Positions 23,101-30,415 of a stretch of DNA of 40,728 nucleotides are shown piece after piece. The stretch is from Priapulus caudatus. Taxonomy: Eukaryota; Priapulida; Priapulimorpha; Priapulimorphida; Priapulidae. The stretch is from positions 14,046 to 54,773 of the forward strand of contig NW_014578826.1 of the NCBI RefSeq assembly GCF_000485595.1, read 5' to 3'. Under the pieces are notes generated by a model. That model worked only from the letters and a program-made list of their open reading frames with translations. It searched no databases and was not told where the DNA came from. Every line of letters begins with the position of its first letter. The stretch's first letter is position 1. Made by a program: the position numbers and the translations under genes.

Positions 23101-26100
23101 CCCAAAGAGAGTAGAAGCCCTAGTCGGCCACTCAATTAAGCTGGTTGCGTGCGGGGAGGATTTCACCATTTGTCTTGACAGTAAGTCTGAACATATGGTG
23201 TGAATGTATCATGAAAGCGATTATCGACGTCAGAATTAAGCCGGTGTGTGTTTATCACGTTGTCTTATAGTTATATCTAATTATAGTTATCAGTTACAAC
23301 TTACACAGTTAATGCGAGATATTCACGCATATTTTCTACATTCTACAATGATTGAACGACTAGCTGTGTATAGAATTGACATATAGTTTATAGTGTATGC
23401 TTATGTACAATTGCTACTGTTAGTACTCACTGCAACCTATCAATGGTCGATTACCATCAACAAACTTTAAAAAATGTCATGTTGTTATAAATAACTTGAC
23501 AAAATAACTGATCTGTTTCAATCTCCTGTTCGCCACCCACTAATTAATGCACGTTATTATCTCTATGTAAACAAACACCGGCGCACCAACAAGCGTGCTT
23601 AAAACGGCTGTAACGGCGTTTCTGATTCGCATGCTAGGGTGGTACGTAGAGCATTCTAGTATAGCGTGCGCTAATGACCTATGTATTTAAAAGGCGTTCC
23701 AGAGTTTGTAATAGCCAGGTAAGCATATGTATGGATTTTGAACTGTTTAGGAGACCACACATTTGTTTAAAAATCTACACATACAGAGGCACAATCTATC
23801 AAATGAAATGGGTACTATTGAAATTTGACATACCACCCTGAATGCATCCTTAAGAAATGTGCTGGTGGGAAAGTGCATCTCATGTAATGTCGTTTCACGT
23901 GTATTTGTAAGACCATCATGCAATCGGTAATGTACATTTTATCCGCTTTAGCTGAAGGACAGCTATTTTCATTTGGGTCTAACTACCATGGATGCTTGGC
24001 GGCAGTGGATGGAACACAGATGCCAACTGCCTTGCTGCCTCTCCACGTCGACTACTTTACTTCCCACCAGGTGGAGCAGGTGTCGTGTGGAGATGCGCAC
24101 GTGGTGGCTCTCACTGCAGGTCCCCGGCGCGTGTATGCATGGGGCTGTGGCGAGTATGGTGAGTTCACACGGACTCACGCATTACAAGTGGGTCTGATCT
24201 GTCTACTTCCTCATCCCACTTGTCGAGCTCTCAAATCAAGCTCCTTATGTCCCACCTTAGTTGGAATTGAACCTAGAGAATGGATGCATTTATTCTTCAT
24301 CTATTCATTTATATTTTTTTAGCTTACACCAGTTGTTCAATAACTGTAATAGCTGTTAAAGTTAGACATGAATGTATTGCCAAAAACTCTCCTCTCTCAA
24401 CCACACGCTAACACCAATCTTTTCCACATCTACTCTCTACAATATAACAGTTTGCACCACCAGTCTAATACCCCAACCTCACCCCGGCTGAGGCCATGTA
24501 CGCTGTGCCATGCTGCAGGTAGATTGGGGCTGGGCAGTGAGGACGACTGTGCGATGCCGCAGCTGGTGCCTCTACCTGCCCACTGCCGGCCGCGACTCGT
24601 CACCGCGGGCCCTGACCGCACGTTCGTCGTCGTGGCAACAGGTCGGGTGCTCGGATGCGGCAGCAACGAGTTCAACAAGTTGGGCAGGAACAGCTGTGTG
24701 AGCGGTGTGCGACAACAGAAGGTAGAGGAGCCATACATGTGATTGGGAAATCTCCGTGAGGGTTTATGTTTGCGACCGTTCCTTAATGCGGGGATTAGAA
24801 CTAATTTGTCCAGTAGGTGGTGTGATTTTTTCATATTTGGTGAAATATTGGAAAAATGTAAGATGTTCTGTAGAATATCACAACAATGAAAAATCTTATT
24901 CCTAATGGTTAAACTAGTGATAATGATAAAGGAAATCAATTAAATTTTATACATATTGGTAAAATTCAAAACTCGGGATAAACTGTACATATTTGGTAAA
25001 AGTCGCGTTTACTGCTTGTTCTTGAAACATGAGGTCAAAATTGTTTGAGGTAAACTTCGTGTGAGTTTGCAGTTATGTAGAGCCATAGTAGAGCCTAGCT
25101 GTGTCCATGTGACCTTGATACCAGGCACTCATCTAGTGGAAGTAGAGGTCACAGTGCGATGCAGACATGTTCATTAGGAAGTCCCCTACATAGCATAGCT
25201 TTGTTGTCATTACCACCGCAAGCAACATGGTCGCTGTTTTAATTAGGTGTTTTTCTAAACCGTTGCTATAAAGCAAAAGCAAATGGTTGCTGCGGGGCAC
25301 AGCTGTGTGTGATACACTCTCACGTCTGTTTATCGTGGTAAGAGTGTACTCATCACTAGCATGCTTGCAGCTTATGTAGTGCTGTCTGTCATGATGCTGT
25401 CTTGTTGGCTGTCTCGTAGATTTCCTATGATGTGGAATATCTGCTGACGTTGGATCTTCTGAAGCCGCTCACAAGGTGGGATGTCCGGCAGATCAGTGCA
25501 GGAAACACGCACTCAGCTATAATTGATGGTATTATGAACATTTACGTTACTCTAATTAATTTATACTAATCTGTTACAACGGTAATAATTGAGTTATTTT
25601 ACCTGAAAGAAGCAGAATTCTGATTGTGTGCATAAAACTCCCCTCATCTATTGTTACAGAATTCGGCCGATTAGTAACGTTTGGTTCAAACGCGGATGGA
25701 CAGCTTGGGATGGGACACTTCAGGCAGTGTCAAGGACCGTACAGTGTGGCAGGACCACTAGCAGGTCAAGTCGTGGTAAAGGTGGCCTGTGGAGATGGTT
25801 TCACAGTGGCAGCAACGAGAGGTATACTACAACTAGCTCTTATGTGTGTGCTACATAACCTAGCCGTGCGTGCGTGTTGCAGACTATGTGAATCACTCAC
25901 TATGCGCGCATGGTATATGTTTTACAGAACAATGTGCACGTTACAGAACCCATCTTTACATGTGTGTTACATACAGAACACAGTACGATATGTATATTTG
26001 TGTGTGTGTGCGTGCATGTGACTGTGCACATCCCCGTGTGTGCGCATACACATAAGCATGTGTGTAATACTGAGCGGGAGGCCTGCGCGTGTTACATAAC

Positions 26101-29100
26101 CCTGCCATGGTGTTAATTTTCAGACAATCATATATACTCGTGGGGTCGAGGGGACAATGGCCAGCTTGGAGTGAGTGGTCAAATGGTATCCAGTGAGACT
26201 GGGCGAACATCTTTACCCCGGCCTATTTTCGGGAGTCTTCATCTGGTGGTGGCCCTGGCAGCTAGGCACTGGAGCGTCATCATGATCGCAGGTAGGTTTG
26301 TAGAGGCCTGCTGCTAAAAAAATGCACCACTGCATAATACTATAGGGATTCCCGATGCAATTTTCTTTGCACAGGGACATGTCAAAGCCATGTTCGAGCA
26401 AATTTCATAGAAAGCTTTGGTCTTTAGGACACGGCCGATGATCTCAAGAGCACAAGATATGCAGTAATTGGTAGTGGTATTACCATTTACCAGTATTGGT
26501 GTTGGTATGTAATAGGTTTATGGTATTATCTATGATAGGCATTTGCAGTCAGATGCTACAAGTGTAACAACTGAGTAAGCAACTCTTTAGGTGTGTTGTG
26601 ATTGGATTGAAGCCTCCTAATTAACAACGCTTATGTGCAAATTCAACACTTTTAGTAATGCGTCATGGGGATGCACAATCCAATGTAGTGCTACCATCAT
26701 CTGGTATACTATAGTGCAACCACAGGCATCAAGCAGTTACAGGCATAGCCACCAGCTTAGTTTCAGAACTTCTGTAACTAAATAACTATTTTGGAAACAA
26801 ATATGCATGGCTAACGATGTTCTAATAATATATTATTGTTTTTCTTTTAGAGCAAACTCTGCACCAACGAAAATTTAGCGGGATTGGGATAATGAAAAAA
26901 GGTATTTGTGAATGTTCCGAAAAATTGCTACATTTATTACCTAGTTGCCTACTACATTTATTAGTAACCTTTTTTTAATCTTTAGGTATTAACTAATATT
27001 TATAGGTAACTGCATACCTGAAAATTAATTAGTGGATTTTTAGTGATTCTTCTTATTTTAAAGGTATTGCACAGTACTTTAAAGTTTTGGGTTTCCATTA
27101 AGCACTACAAAGTTTGTTTGTAATCACTGTACCCATGATCCTTTTAATTACTGCGTTTGGAGTTAAAATTCTTGCTGGGTATGAATAGCTTGTCTTGAGA
27201 ATTAGTATATGTCAGCAAAAATCGTCTATTTGTAGTAATTTTGTAATATATAATATATGTTAAGGTTTAATAACTTAACTACTTAAAAACTAAACTACTT
27301 TTATAACTTTTATTGATATTTAATATTAGCTTTATTCACTTACTTTACTTTAATTGTATAAGCTTTAATATTTTTAACAACTTGGTAATTTTACATGTGA
27401 CACATGTATTCATTCACAAGGTTAACGTCCTGCATATTTTCAGCTTGTGTGAACAGGGCCGTAACTAGCAGGGGGAGTGCAAGTGGGACAGCTGCCCCCC
27501 CCCAGAAAAAATAAGATATGATTGATACATGGTGGTCAATGGCGGTCACCTTCCCAGAACGTACCACGCACGTGGCTTTGCCCGCCCCCCTCCAGGCAAA
27601 ATTGGTTAACTACGCTCCTGGTGAATTGAATCTGTGATAAAACGCCTTGATTCTGTTTACTCTGTTTTACAGAATGGGCAAAAACTGAAGCAGCAGAGCG
27701 CACAGACCTTGGTGATTCCGGCATTACGTCATTGCTTGCCACAGAGGGCGCTGATAAACTGCAGCTGCGCAAAGATGCTCCGCACCTGAGCACGAGTGGC
27801 ACGGGCTCTGTGCCTGATTGGCTGATACACGTATGGGGACTTTTGCTGAATCCTGTACATGTAAATGCATATGCATGATTGGGTGCATGGGTGCATGGCT
27901 GCACATATGCCTGCATACAGCATATGTCAGCATTTTTCCAAATCTTCACTGGGATTCTTGTCCGAGGTATTGCATGGATTACGTAGCTAGTTAAATATCA
28001 AATGCATACAAGTGTCTACTGTTTGATCAAATATTTTTATGATAACAAAGGAAACTCCAATTTTGATTGGCTAAAACTATTAATCGTAGGCATATAAAGT
28101 AATTTTCTACAAGCAGGTAAAGTTCAGAAATCAGGATACCCAGTGTAGATTTGGCCAAAACCATGTTTTAATGCTTTTTTCATGGTCAAAATTGTTAGGT
28201 TATGTCGTCAGGTCAAAATCATGACATTCACACCTAAATCAAGTGAGTGTGTTCCTTGTTATGGTTTAATAAGAGTTGCATTAATTTTTGTAATCAATGC
28301 ATGTTTCAGGAGCTGGCTGATGCAGAGTTTATTCCTTATGGTACGGAGGATTCTCAGTCACAAAGTACATTTCCATCTACTAATACAGCAGAGGTGGACA
28401 CATTTCAGGCAGGTTCCAAAAAAGTATGTAACTCGGCCAATATTTCACTCAGTGACATGTAAATTTGTCAGTTTTCAGCCTTGCCGCATAGCAGCCTTTT
28501 TATATTTCGGAAAAGACAGTTTTGTCCTAATAAGATATATGACAGCATATCCTGTGGAAATTTTTTCTCAACTGTGCTTTACTTGTGCTTACGTCTTAGT
28601 TATCATGCTGCATTGGTAACTCTAACATGACAGTTTGAATACAAAAAGAAAACCACCTGCTTTGTTGTTGAGCAGATACCTCTGTGGCGCCATCTATCAG
28701 GAGAAATTGGGTTTTAAGTATAAGTTGTCAGATGAAAAAATGAATAAATTGAAATTTACGATGTATTTCACAAATTATCTACGTTTATATTGCTTGTCTC
28801 CAGGTCAGCTGTCCTCTATGTGGTCTGGACATGGTAGAAAACCTGCGACAACAAGTGGCAGAACTGCAGACACAAAACATAGAGGTATGCAACTTTGTCA
28901 ATCACCCCAGCCTATCTTGTGCTGTTCATATTATCCAGCTTCAGACTAATTTGCATCTGTTGCTCAATTCATTCACATCTGCAACACCTGTCATCGTGGT
29001 TTATTGTTAATGAAGATCATTGATTGCGCGATCGCTATTGCCATGTTGTTTCTCATGTGTCTTCCATCACGTGAACCAAGCCATGTTAGCATGCAGGTTG

Positions 29101-30354
29101 GTGCCAGGATGTGTGAAAATGATCTACTTTAATTATATTTGTTTACTTAATATTTGTCATTACTTTTTTTAATTTTAATTATATTTTTACTCTAAGATTG
29201 TACACCTGTGACTGTAGCTACATTCGCGTGCTTGGTACATCACGTGCATGTGAATATAGCTACATCCATAAGTGGGAAATTTTATGTTTGGGTAAGTAAA
29301 GATCTGGTACCTACAAGCCCTGTTCTTACATAATTTTTATTCTGTGACCAGCTACTTCATTAGTAAATGTGCTATAGATGCAATCCTCACCTCTAGTATT
29401 AAATAATCCAGGTCATATTGATACTTATTAAAGCAGGAGGCTAGAGTAATATTGGATTGTGCACTACATTGGCAATACAACGAAGAGCTAACATAACCTC
29501 GTAATATTGCAAGTTACTCTAGACATGTGAGTGTGAAACGTTTCAAAGGAGAAGCGCACATTGATAATAATAGATTAGTAAAGTCAAATTACAACATGTA
29601 GCCATGGCAAGAGCTATTACATTAATATATGATAGCATATATCCTTAATAACGTTATTCACATTTAATAATGGTAAGTGCGCAGCCAAAATGCCACCATC
29701 TAGGTGAGGCCAAATTAGGTGTTGTAGAATTATCAATAAATGATTCAAAGTCAAATCTCGTTTTCTGCAGACATATTGTGAGGTGGTCAAGAGTTTTCAT
29801 TGTCCACCCTGGGGTCATTTTAGAAACACTACATGTGCTGAATTAATTATACCCGTTGTTAATTATACCATTTCGTTAATTAACGAAGTTTTGGGGGTAT
29901 ATAGGAGTAATCTTACGGTCGGTCAGGCGGGCGGGTGAGCGGTCAGTCGGTCAGTCTGTTGCAGAAAGTTTGTGGCACGAAATACTTCCACAGTTTTCAA
30001 GGGATTCCAATCAAACTTCATACACTTGATCACCAGGAAGTGTAGATGTGCGTGACATATTTTGTGTGTGCGTCGGTCAAGGCGTTGCCATGGAAACCGT
30101 GTCTCATCTTTTTTTGTAGTTCCATCATATCTTTTTGTGTTCAGTGTATTCTTTACTCATAATATATGCGACACCATGACCTTCCATTTCCCCTCCGACA
30201 AAGCAGTATTGTGGGGGTATTCATCACTATCAGTGATACTGATAGCTCTATCTAGTTTGGCTTTAAGTGTACGTATCTTCTTTATTTGCAGTTGCAGGCT
30301 GTAGTACGACAGCAAGAGATGCGGATTAAGACCTTGGAGCGGGAACAGGTGTAG
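600..30354 (+). CDS. NEK9: NEK9-like serine/threonine kinase with RCC1 propeller, 5'-partial, 15 exons
   Basis: Exons: 600-681, 1758-1927, 2240-2423, 3467-3529, 23036-23180, 23952-24158, 24519-24721, 25420-25528, 25660-25821, 26124-26291, 26851-26901, 27673-27830, 28310-28423, 28804-28884, 30292-30354. All junctions are GT-AG and all phases agree, giving 652 residues plus stop with no frame break. The order is the end of the kinase domain (KSDIWALGC, then RPDSNELL), a linker, about seven RCC1 blades ([62 protein letters not shown]), then [17 protein letters not shown] and a short coiled coil. In known NEK9 the propeller inhibits the kinase, and the protein acts in the NEK6/7 mitotic spindle pathway. 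NEK8 also has RCC1 repeats but not the DWL...AEFIP block or the coiled coil, so NEK9 is preferred. The ATP-binding and catalytic-loop exons lie before the window. Confidence 0.95.
985..1206. repeat. Minisatellite, 36-42 bp unit
   Basis: About six copies of a unit containing GTGTGGTTATGATTGTGTAT and TACTGTGTATATGAC lie inside the NEK9 intron. Length differences come from TA insertions. Confidence 0.85.
1758..1927 (+). CDS. NEK9: NEK9 exon: kinase C-lobe end (subdomains X-XI)
   Basis: It opens with [18 protein letters not shown] and runs to [17 protein letters not shown]. The Arg of GIRPDS is the conserved subdomain XI arginine. The donor could be at 1928 (GTACGT) or 1932 (GTATGT). Only 1928 leaves two bases that join the next exon in frame. 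Confidence 0.93.
2240..2423 (+). CDS. NEK9: NEK9 exon: linker and first RCC1 strand
   Basis: It encodes a Ser/Thr-rich linker, then [20 protein letters not shown] and NSPLQ before the donor GTGAGG at 2424. The EVYxWGGG block is the entry into the RCC1 domain in NEK9. Its last 42 bases, donor and following intron are duplicated at 2902. Confidence 0.93.
2382..2533 (+). repeat. Direct repeat copy 1 (exon 3 end plus intron)
   Basis: This segment covers the last 42 bases of NEK9 exon 3, the donor and 110 bases of intron. It recurs almost exactly at 2902-3059. Confidence 0.9.
2902..3059 (+). pseudogene. Duplicated fragment of NEK9 exon 3
   Basis: This is a near-identical second copy of 2382-2533, differing by two substitutions and a 6-base insertion (AGTGGC). 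It includes the codons for [14 protein letters not shown] and the donor but has no acceptor, so it should not be spliced as an exon. Confidence 0.85.
3301..3398. mobile_element. 98-bp fold-back element with 10-bp target duplication
   Basis: The left arm 3301-3343 (TAACCTGTATGATACAGGCG...) and right arm 3358-3398 are inverted copies differing only in a short block. The exact direct repeat AGCATATCAT flanks it at 3291-3300 and 3399-3408. It lies just upstream of NEK9 exon 4. A hairpin MITE is the simplest reading. Confidence 0.8.
3467..3529 (+). CDS. NEK9: NEK9 exon: RCC1 repeat strand
   Basis: This 63-base phase-0 exon encodes [20 protein letters not shown] plus T, a typical RCC1 blade strand. 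It precedes the 19.5-kb intron (3530-23035). Confidence 0.93.
4777..4842. mobile_element. 66-bp CAGGAG-ended inverted-repeat element
   Basis: The ends CAGGAGT...ACTCCTG extend into imperfect inverted repeats of about 20 bases around a unique centre. Flanks ATTATAT and ATTAATA are only partly alike. It is a weaker and longer member of the CA(R/C)GAG palindrome set. Confidence 0.5.
5120..5215. repeat. CA / TA microsatellite
   Basis: (CA)n with CACG variants is followed by (TA)n. ORFs through it are low-complexity artefacts. Confidence 0.9.
5452..5486. repeat. (TGTC)n microsatellite
   Basis: About eight perfect copies of TGTC. Confidence 0.95.
5575..5615. mobile_element. 41-bp palindromic micro-element, TSD ATAACAT
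   Basis: The arms CAGGAGTTAATGAGAC and GTCTCATTAACTCCTG are perfect, with a 9-base loop. The direct repeat ATAACAT is exact at 5568-5574 and 5616-5622. It sits at the edge of a CA/CACG array. Confidence 0.75.
5620..5852. repeat. CACG/CA array followed by (CCCT)n
   Basis: Alternating CA/CG repeats with a pure (CACG)n core at about 5728-5768 are followed by a (CCTC)n tract at about 5790-5852. Confidence 0.95.
6172..6800. repeat. Long (CT)n / (CTAT)n microsatellite
   Basis: A 600-bp polypyrimidine tract of (CT)n, (CTGT)n and (CTAT)n; the CTAT part (about 6478-6545) is the longest pure run. Ser/Leu-rich ORFs on + and Arg/Glu-rich ORFs on - are translations of this repeat. Confidence 0.97.
7542..7547 (-). 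terminator. Candidate poly(A) signal for the GPCR
   Basis: TTTATT on + reads AATAAA on -, 287 bases beyond the GPCR stop. No competing hexamer is evident in between. Confidence 0.4.
7575..7870. repeat. Minisatellite, 42-45 bp unit, overlaps GPCR tail
   Basis: About seven units of the form AGATGTGCCTTTGTTTGAGC...CTTGCAAGCATGGTTCACA. The right-most unit contains the GPCR stop codon and its last residues. Confidence 0.85.
7834..8933 (-). CDS. Rhodopsin-like (class A) GPCR, divergent, probable 3' coding exon
   Basis: The frame is open to 9033, but codon 1 there is GTG. The only early ATG is at 8853, at the start of TM1. A strong acceptor on the - strand (CCTTCATTTCAG, ending at 8934) suggests a separate upstream 5' exon. 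Counting from 9033: Asn80 in TM1, Cys135 and Cys220 (TM3-ECL2 disulfide), DRY at 162-164, Trp188 in TM4, Pro242 in TM5, CWLP at 295-298 in TM6, and a probable glycosylation site NST at 214. Two class A landmarks are altered: the TM2 aspartate is Asn108, and the NPxxY motif reads YVVVY (335-339). It resembles peptide-type receptors, but I cannot assign a ligand. The gene is antisense within a NEK9 intron. Confidence 0.88.
9068..9170. repeat. Short tandem repeat GTGCGTTCTCACTGTCT
   Basis: Four copies of a 19-bp core, two carrying an extra GTATGYGAGGGC. Confidence 0.85.
9237..9274. mobile_element. 38-bp perfect palindrome, TSD ATGGTAT
   Basis: CAAGAGCGTATAAAGAAGG is followed at once by its exact reverse complement, with no loop. 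The 7-base direct repeat ATGGTAT is exact at 9230-9236 and 9275-9281. Confidence 0.78.
9292..9364. mobile_element. 73-bp palindromic micro-element, TSD ATCTCAC
   Basis: It has the same arms as the element at 9237 but carries an extra internal segment with a partial repeat of the arm. ATCTCAC is exact at 9285-9291 and 9365-9371. It lies 17 bp from its sibling. Confidence 0.78.
10257..11265. repeat. 1-kb GT/GC alternating purine-pyrimidine tract
   Basis: An almost uninterrupted mixture of GT, GC, GTGC and GCGT steps. ORFs of Cys/Val/Arg (+) and His/Thr/Arg (-) across it are repeat translations. Confidence 0.97.
11285..11327. mobile_element. 43-bp imperfect palindrome, CACGAG...CTCCTG ends
   Basis: The arms CACGAGTGTC... 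and ...GACACTCCTG match at 14 of 18 positions. ACAATA occurs on both sides (11276 and 11328), offset by three bases on the left. It lies just beyond the 1-kb GT tract. Confidence 0.5.
11921..12190 (-). pseudogene. ALP1/HARBI1-like transposase N-terminal remnant
   Basis: In shifting - frames the segment reads [20 protein letters not shown], then [16 protein letters not shown], then [14 protein letters not shown]. This is the conserved N-terminal order of ALP1-like/HARBI1 transposases, whose intact copies cut and paste Harbinger elements. At least two frameshifts and in-frame stops break it, and the DDE nuclease domain is absent. Some of the indels could be sequencing errors, since the surrounding repeats are also noisy. 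Confidence 0.72.
12180..12233. repeat. (CTT)n microsatellite inside the Harbinger element
   Basis: A (TTC)n tract encoding poly-Glu/Lys on -. It recurs in the second copy at about 13234-13295. Confidence 0.9.
13158..13238 (-). pseudogene. Second, shorter ALP1-like remnant
   Basis: This is a copy of the upstream part of the remnant at 11921-12190, beginning [13 protein letters not shown] on - and then YDQLLVEL. The [11 protein letters not shown] part is deleted in this copy. Confidence 0.6.
14005..14060. repeat. (GTAGTT)n hexamer array
   Basis: About seven copies of TTGTAG just outside the right end of the Harbinger-type element. Confidence 0.9.
14351..14386. mobile_element. 36-bp palindromic micro-element, TSD GGGAAAT/GTGAAAT
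   Basis: The right arm (CATGTATTATTATAGCTCTTG in reverse-complement orientation) pairs with the left arm apart from a 2-base gap and a changed first dinucleotide. The centre is ACATGT. The 7-base flanks (14344-14350 and 14387-14393) match at six positions. Confidence 0.62.
14889..14923. mobile_element. 35-bp palindromic micro-element at the edge of a GT array
   Basis: Perfect 12-base arms CAGGAGCGTCAC / GTGACGCTCCTG surround AATATATACAT. GTTATA occurs at 14880 and 14924, so the direct repeat is incomplete. Confidence 0.62.
14938..15065. repeat. GT/GC microsatellite
   Basis: Alternating purine-pyrimidine repeat similar to 10257-11265. Confidence 0.95.
15915..16018. repeat. 36-bp tandem repeat, three copies
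   Basis: Three near-identical copies of GGCATATACGACACTTCAGT...CGGCCCTGCTGCTAGC. The unit is 12 codons long but is not in a convincing gene. Confidence 0.9.
16175..17528. repeat. Degenerate satellite, roughly 38-42 bp unit
   Basis: More than 30 units built on CACACTACATCTATGGCTGC and AGGATAATTCCCACCCGCT. Single-base indels occur in almost every unit, more than substitutions, which is typical of an uncorrected long-read consensus. Confidence 0.93.
17529..19324. other. AT-rich block (over 80% A+T) ending at a gap
   Basis: The composition changes abruptly at the end of the satellite and stays AT-rich up to the N run. A sampled 60-base line has 10 G/C. There is no ORF of note, no clear tandem unit and no recognisable motif. 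Origin is unknown. Confidence 0.7.
19325..19349. other. 25-base N gap
   Basis: A run of 25 N separates the AT-rich block from GC-richer, GA-rich sequence. Confidence 0.99.
19600..20250. repeat. GA-rich low-complexity tract
   Basis: (GA)n, GGGA and GAGC purine repeats on +. The Arg/Glu-rich ORF on + and the Ser/Leu-rich ORF on - are artefacts of it. Confidence 0.95.
20396..20433. mobile_element. 38-bp palindromic micro-element, TSD GTTATAG/GTTATAT
   Basis: The arms CACGAGCCC... and ...GGGCTCTTA pair around TTAACATGTTAA. The 7-base flanks at 20389-20395 and 20434-20440 match at six positions. Confidence 0.6.
20775..20845. repeat. CACG / CA microsatellite
   Basis: (CACG)n then (CA)n with short interruptions. 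Confidence 0.92.
21090..21236. repeat. CA-rich array with a 60-bp internal duplication
   Basis: (CA)n/(CACG)n in which ACAGACAAGTGCACATTCAC occurs twice. Confidence 0.9.
21240..21585. repeat. 25-bp satellite GTGTCACTAACGTACGTACG, 13 copies
   Basis: Thirteen head-to-tail units of GTGTCACTAACGTACGTACG plus CACKC. Most are 25 bp; some are 27 or 29 bp through extra TA or CGTA. The core ACGTACGTAC is self-complementary. There are no spacers. Confidence 0.96.
22060..22320. repeat. Degenerate repeat containing CTTCCTATAGGGATGCTAGC
   Basis: Four or five diverged copies of a GCAGCTTCC...TATAGGGATGCTAGCAGGGATGC unit. No gene is supported. Confidence 0.7.
22652..22691. mobile_element. 40-bp perfect palindrome, TSD GTGACAT
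   Basis: CATAGATATATACAAACACA is followed by its exact reverse complement, with ACATGT at the centre. GTGACAT is exact at 22645-22651 and 22692-22698. The ends are CATAGA...TCTATG, a variant of the set. Confidence 0.75.
22777..22990. repeat. CT-rich tract upstream of NEK9 exon 5
   Basis: Polypyrimidine (CTCT, TTCTC) sequence ending about 45 bases before the exon 5 acceptor. It may extend the polypyrimidine signal of the very long intron. Confidence 0.75.
23036..23180 (+). CDS. NEK9: NEK9 exon: RCC1 repeat (GQLGHG)
   Basis: After a CT-rich tract and TTGCAG it encodes [19 protein letters not shown], a Leu-rich stretch and [13 protein letters not shown]. The phase-1 junction to the next exon gives D-T-E-G-Q-L. 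Confidence 0.95.
23181..23951 (+). other. NEK9 intron, possible weak inverted-repeat element only
   Basis: Apart from AGGGTGGTA (23636) and its complement TACCACCCT (23831-23839), which could bound a small element, I see no structure here. Confidence 0.4.
23952..24158 (+). CDS. NEK9: NEK9 exon: RCC1 repeats
   Basis: It encodes [30 protein letters not shown] and [11 protein letters not shown], two successive RCC1 blades. The donor GTGAGT splits the Gly codon of GEYG. Confidence 0.95.
24519..24721 (+). CDS. NEK9: NEK9 exon: RCC1 repeat (GRLGLG)
   Basis: It encodes [19 protein letters not shown] and then [13 protein letters not shown], both NEK9-like. The donor at 24722 (GTAGAG) is weak, but the frame joins the next exon in phase 0. 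Confidence 0.93.
25420..25528 (+). CDS. NEK9: NEK9 exon: inter-blade segment
   Basis: It encodes [20 protein letters not shown] and then [15 protein letters not shown]. The [10 protein letters not shown] strand matches the equivalent blade of NEK9. Confidence 0.92.
25660..25821 (+). CDS. NEK9: NEK9 exon: RCC1 repeat (GQLGMG)
   Basis: It encodes [19 protein letters not shown] and [15 protein letters not shown], a complete RCC1 blade. It is phase 1 at both ends. Confidence 0.94.
26124..26291 (+). CDS. NEK9: NEK9 exon: last RCC1 repeat
   Basis: It encodes [19 protein letters not shown], then RPIFGSLH and [10 protein letters not shown]. The RPIFGSLH block is typical of the NEK9 propeller end. 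Confidence 0.94.
26851..26901 (+). CDS. NEK9: NEK9 exon: short post-propeller exon
   Basis: This 51-base exon encodes [17 protein letters not shown]. It is supported by phase 1 at both ends and a TTCTTTTAG acceptor. Sequence alone identifies it less firmly than its neighbours. Confidence 0.75.
27454..27620. mobile_element. 167-bp MITE, TSD GTGAA
   Basis: The ends CAGGGCCGTAACTAGC and GTTAACTACGCTCCTG are imperfect inverted repeats. GTGAA is exact on both sides (27449-27453 and 27621-27625). It lies in the NEK9 intron before the SVPDWL exon and contains runs of C. Confidence 0.7.
27673..27830 (+). CDS. NEK9: NEK9 exon: linker ending SVPDWLIH
   Basis: This low-complexity Ser/Thr/Asp-rich linker ends in [11 protein letters not shown]. 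Joined in phase 0 to ELADAEFIP, it reproduces the conserved DWL...AEFIP block before the NEK9 coiled coil. Confidence 0.88.
28310..28423 (+). CDS. NEK9: NEK9 exon: AEFIP block
   Basis: It encodes [20 protein letters not shown] and onward to AGSKK, with donor GTATGT directly after two Lys codons. It is 38 codons, phase 0 at both ends. Confidence 0.9.
28804..28884 (+). CDS. NEK9: NEK9 exon: Cys pair and coiled-coil start
   Basis: This 27-codon exon encodes [20 protein letters not shown] and LQTQNIE. A CxxC pair is followed by heptad-like hydrophobics, where vertebrate NEK9 has its cysteine-containing lead into the coiled coil. Confidence 0.9.
28885..30291 (+). other. Last NEK9 intron, includes a dispersed-repeat-like segment
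   Basis: 29215-29262 holds an imperfect hairpin flanked by TAGCTACAT on both sides. 29870-30070 (GTTAATTAACGAAGTTTTGG, CGGTCGGTCAG, CATGGAAACC) looks like a dispersed repeat. No coding exon was recognised. Confidence 0.5.
30292..30354 (+). CDS. NEK9: NEK9 terminal exon: coiled coil and stop
   Basis: It encodes [20 protein letters not shown] and stops at 30352-30354. The acceptor TTTGCAG is at 30291. A weak alternative donor (CAG|GTGTAG) sits at the stop, but the nearby poly(A) signal supports an end here. Confidence 0.82.
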   Translation: MQAVVRQQEMRIKTLEREQV

Positions 30355-30409
30355 TGATGGGTGATGTTGTACTTTTAATGCGATTCAGTAGTGATAACAG
30401 CTTCAATGC

Positions 30410-30415
30410 AATAAA
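30410..30415 (+). terminator. Poly(A) signal AATAAA for NEK9
   Basis: A canonical AATAAA lies 56 bases after the NEK9 stop. A small hairpin (stem GTGCAGC/GCTGCAC, 30426-30451) follows it. Confidence 0.7.

Noticed and set aside
23636-23839. A MITE bounded by AGGGTGGTA and TACCACCCT
   Set aside because: Only nine bases pair at the ends and no target duplication is present. Too weak to call.
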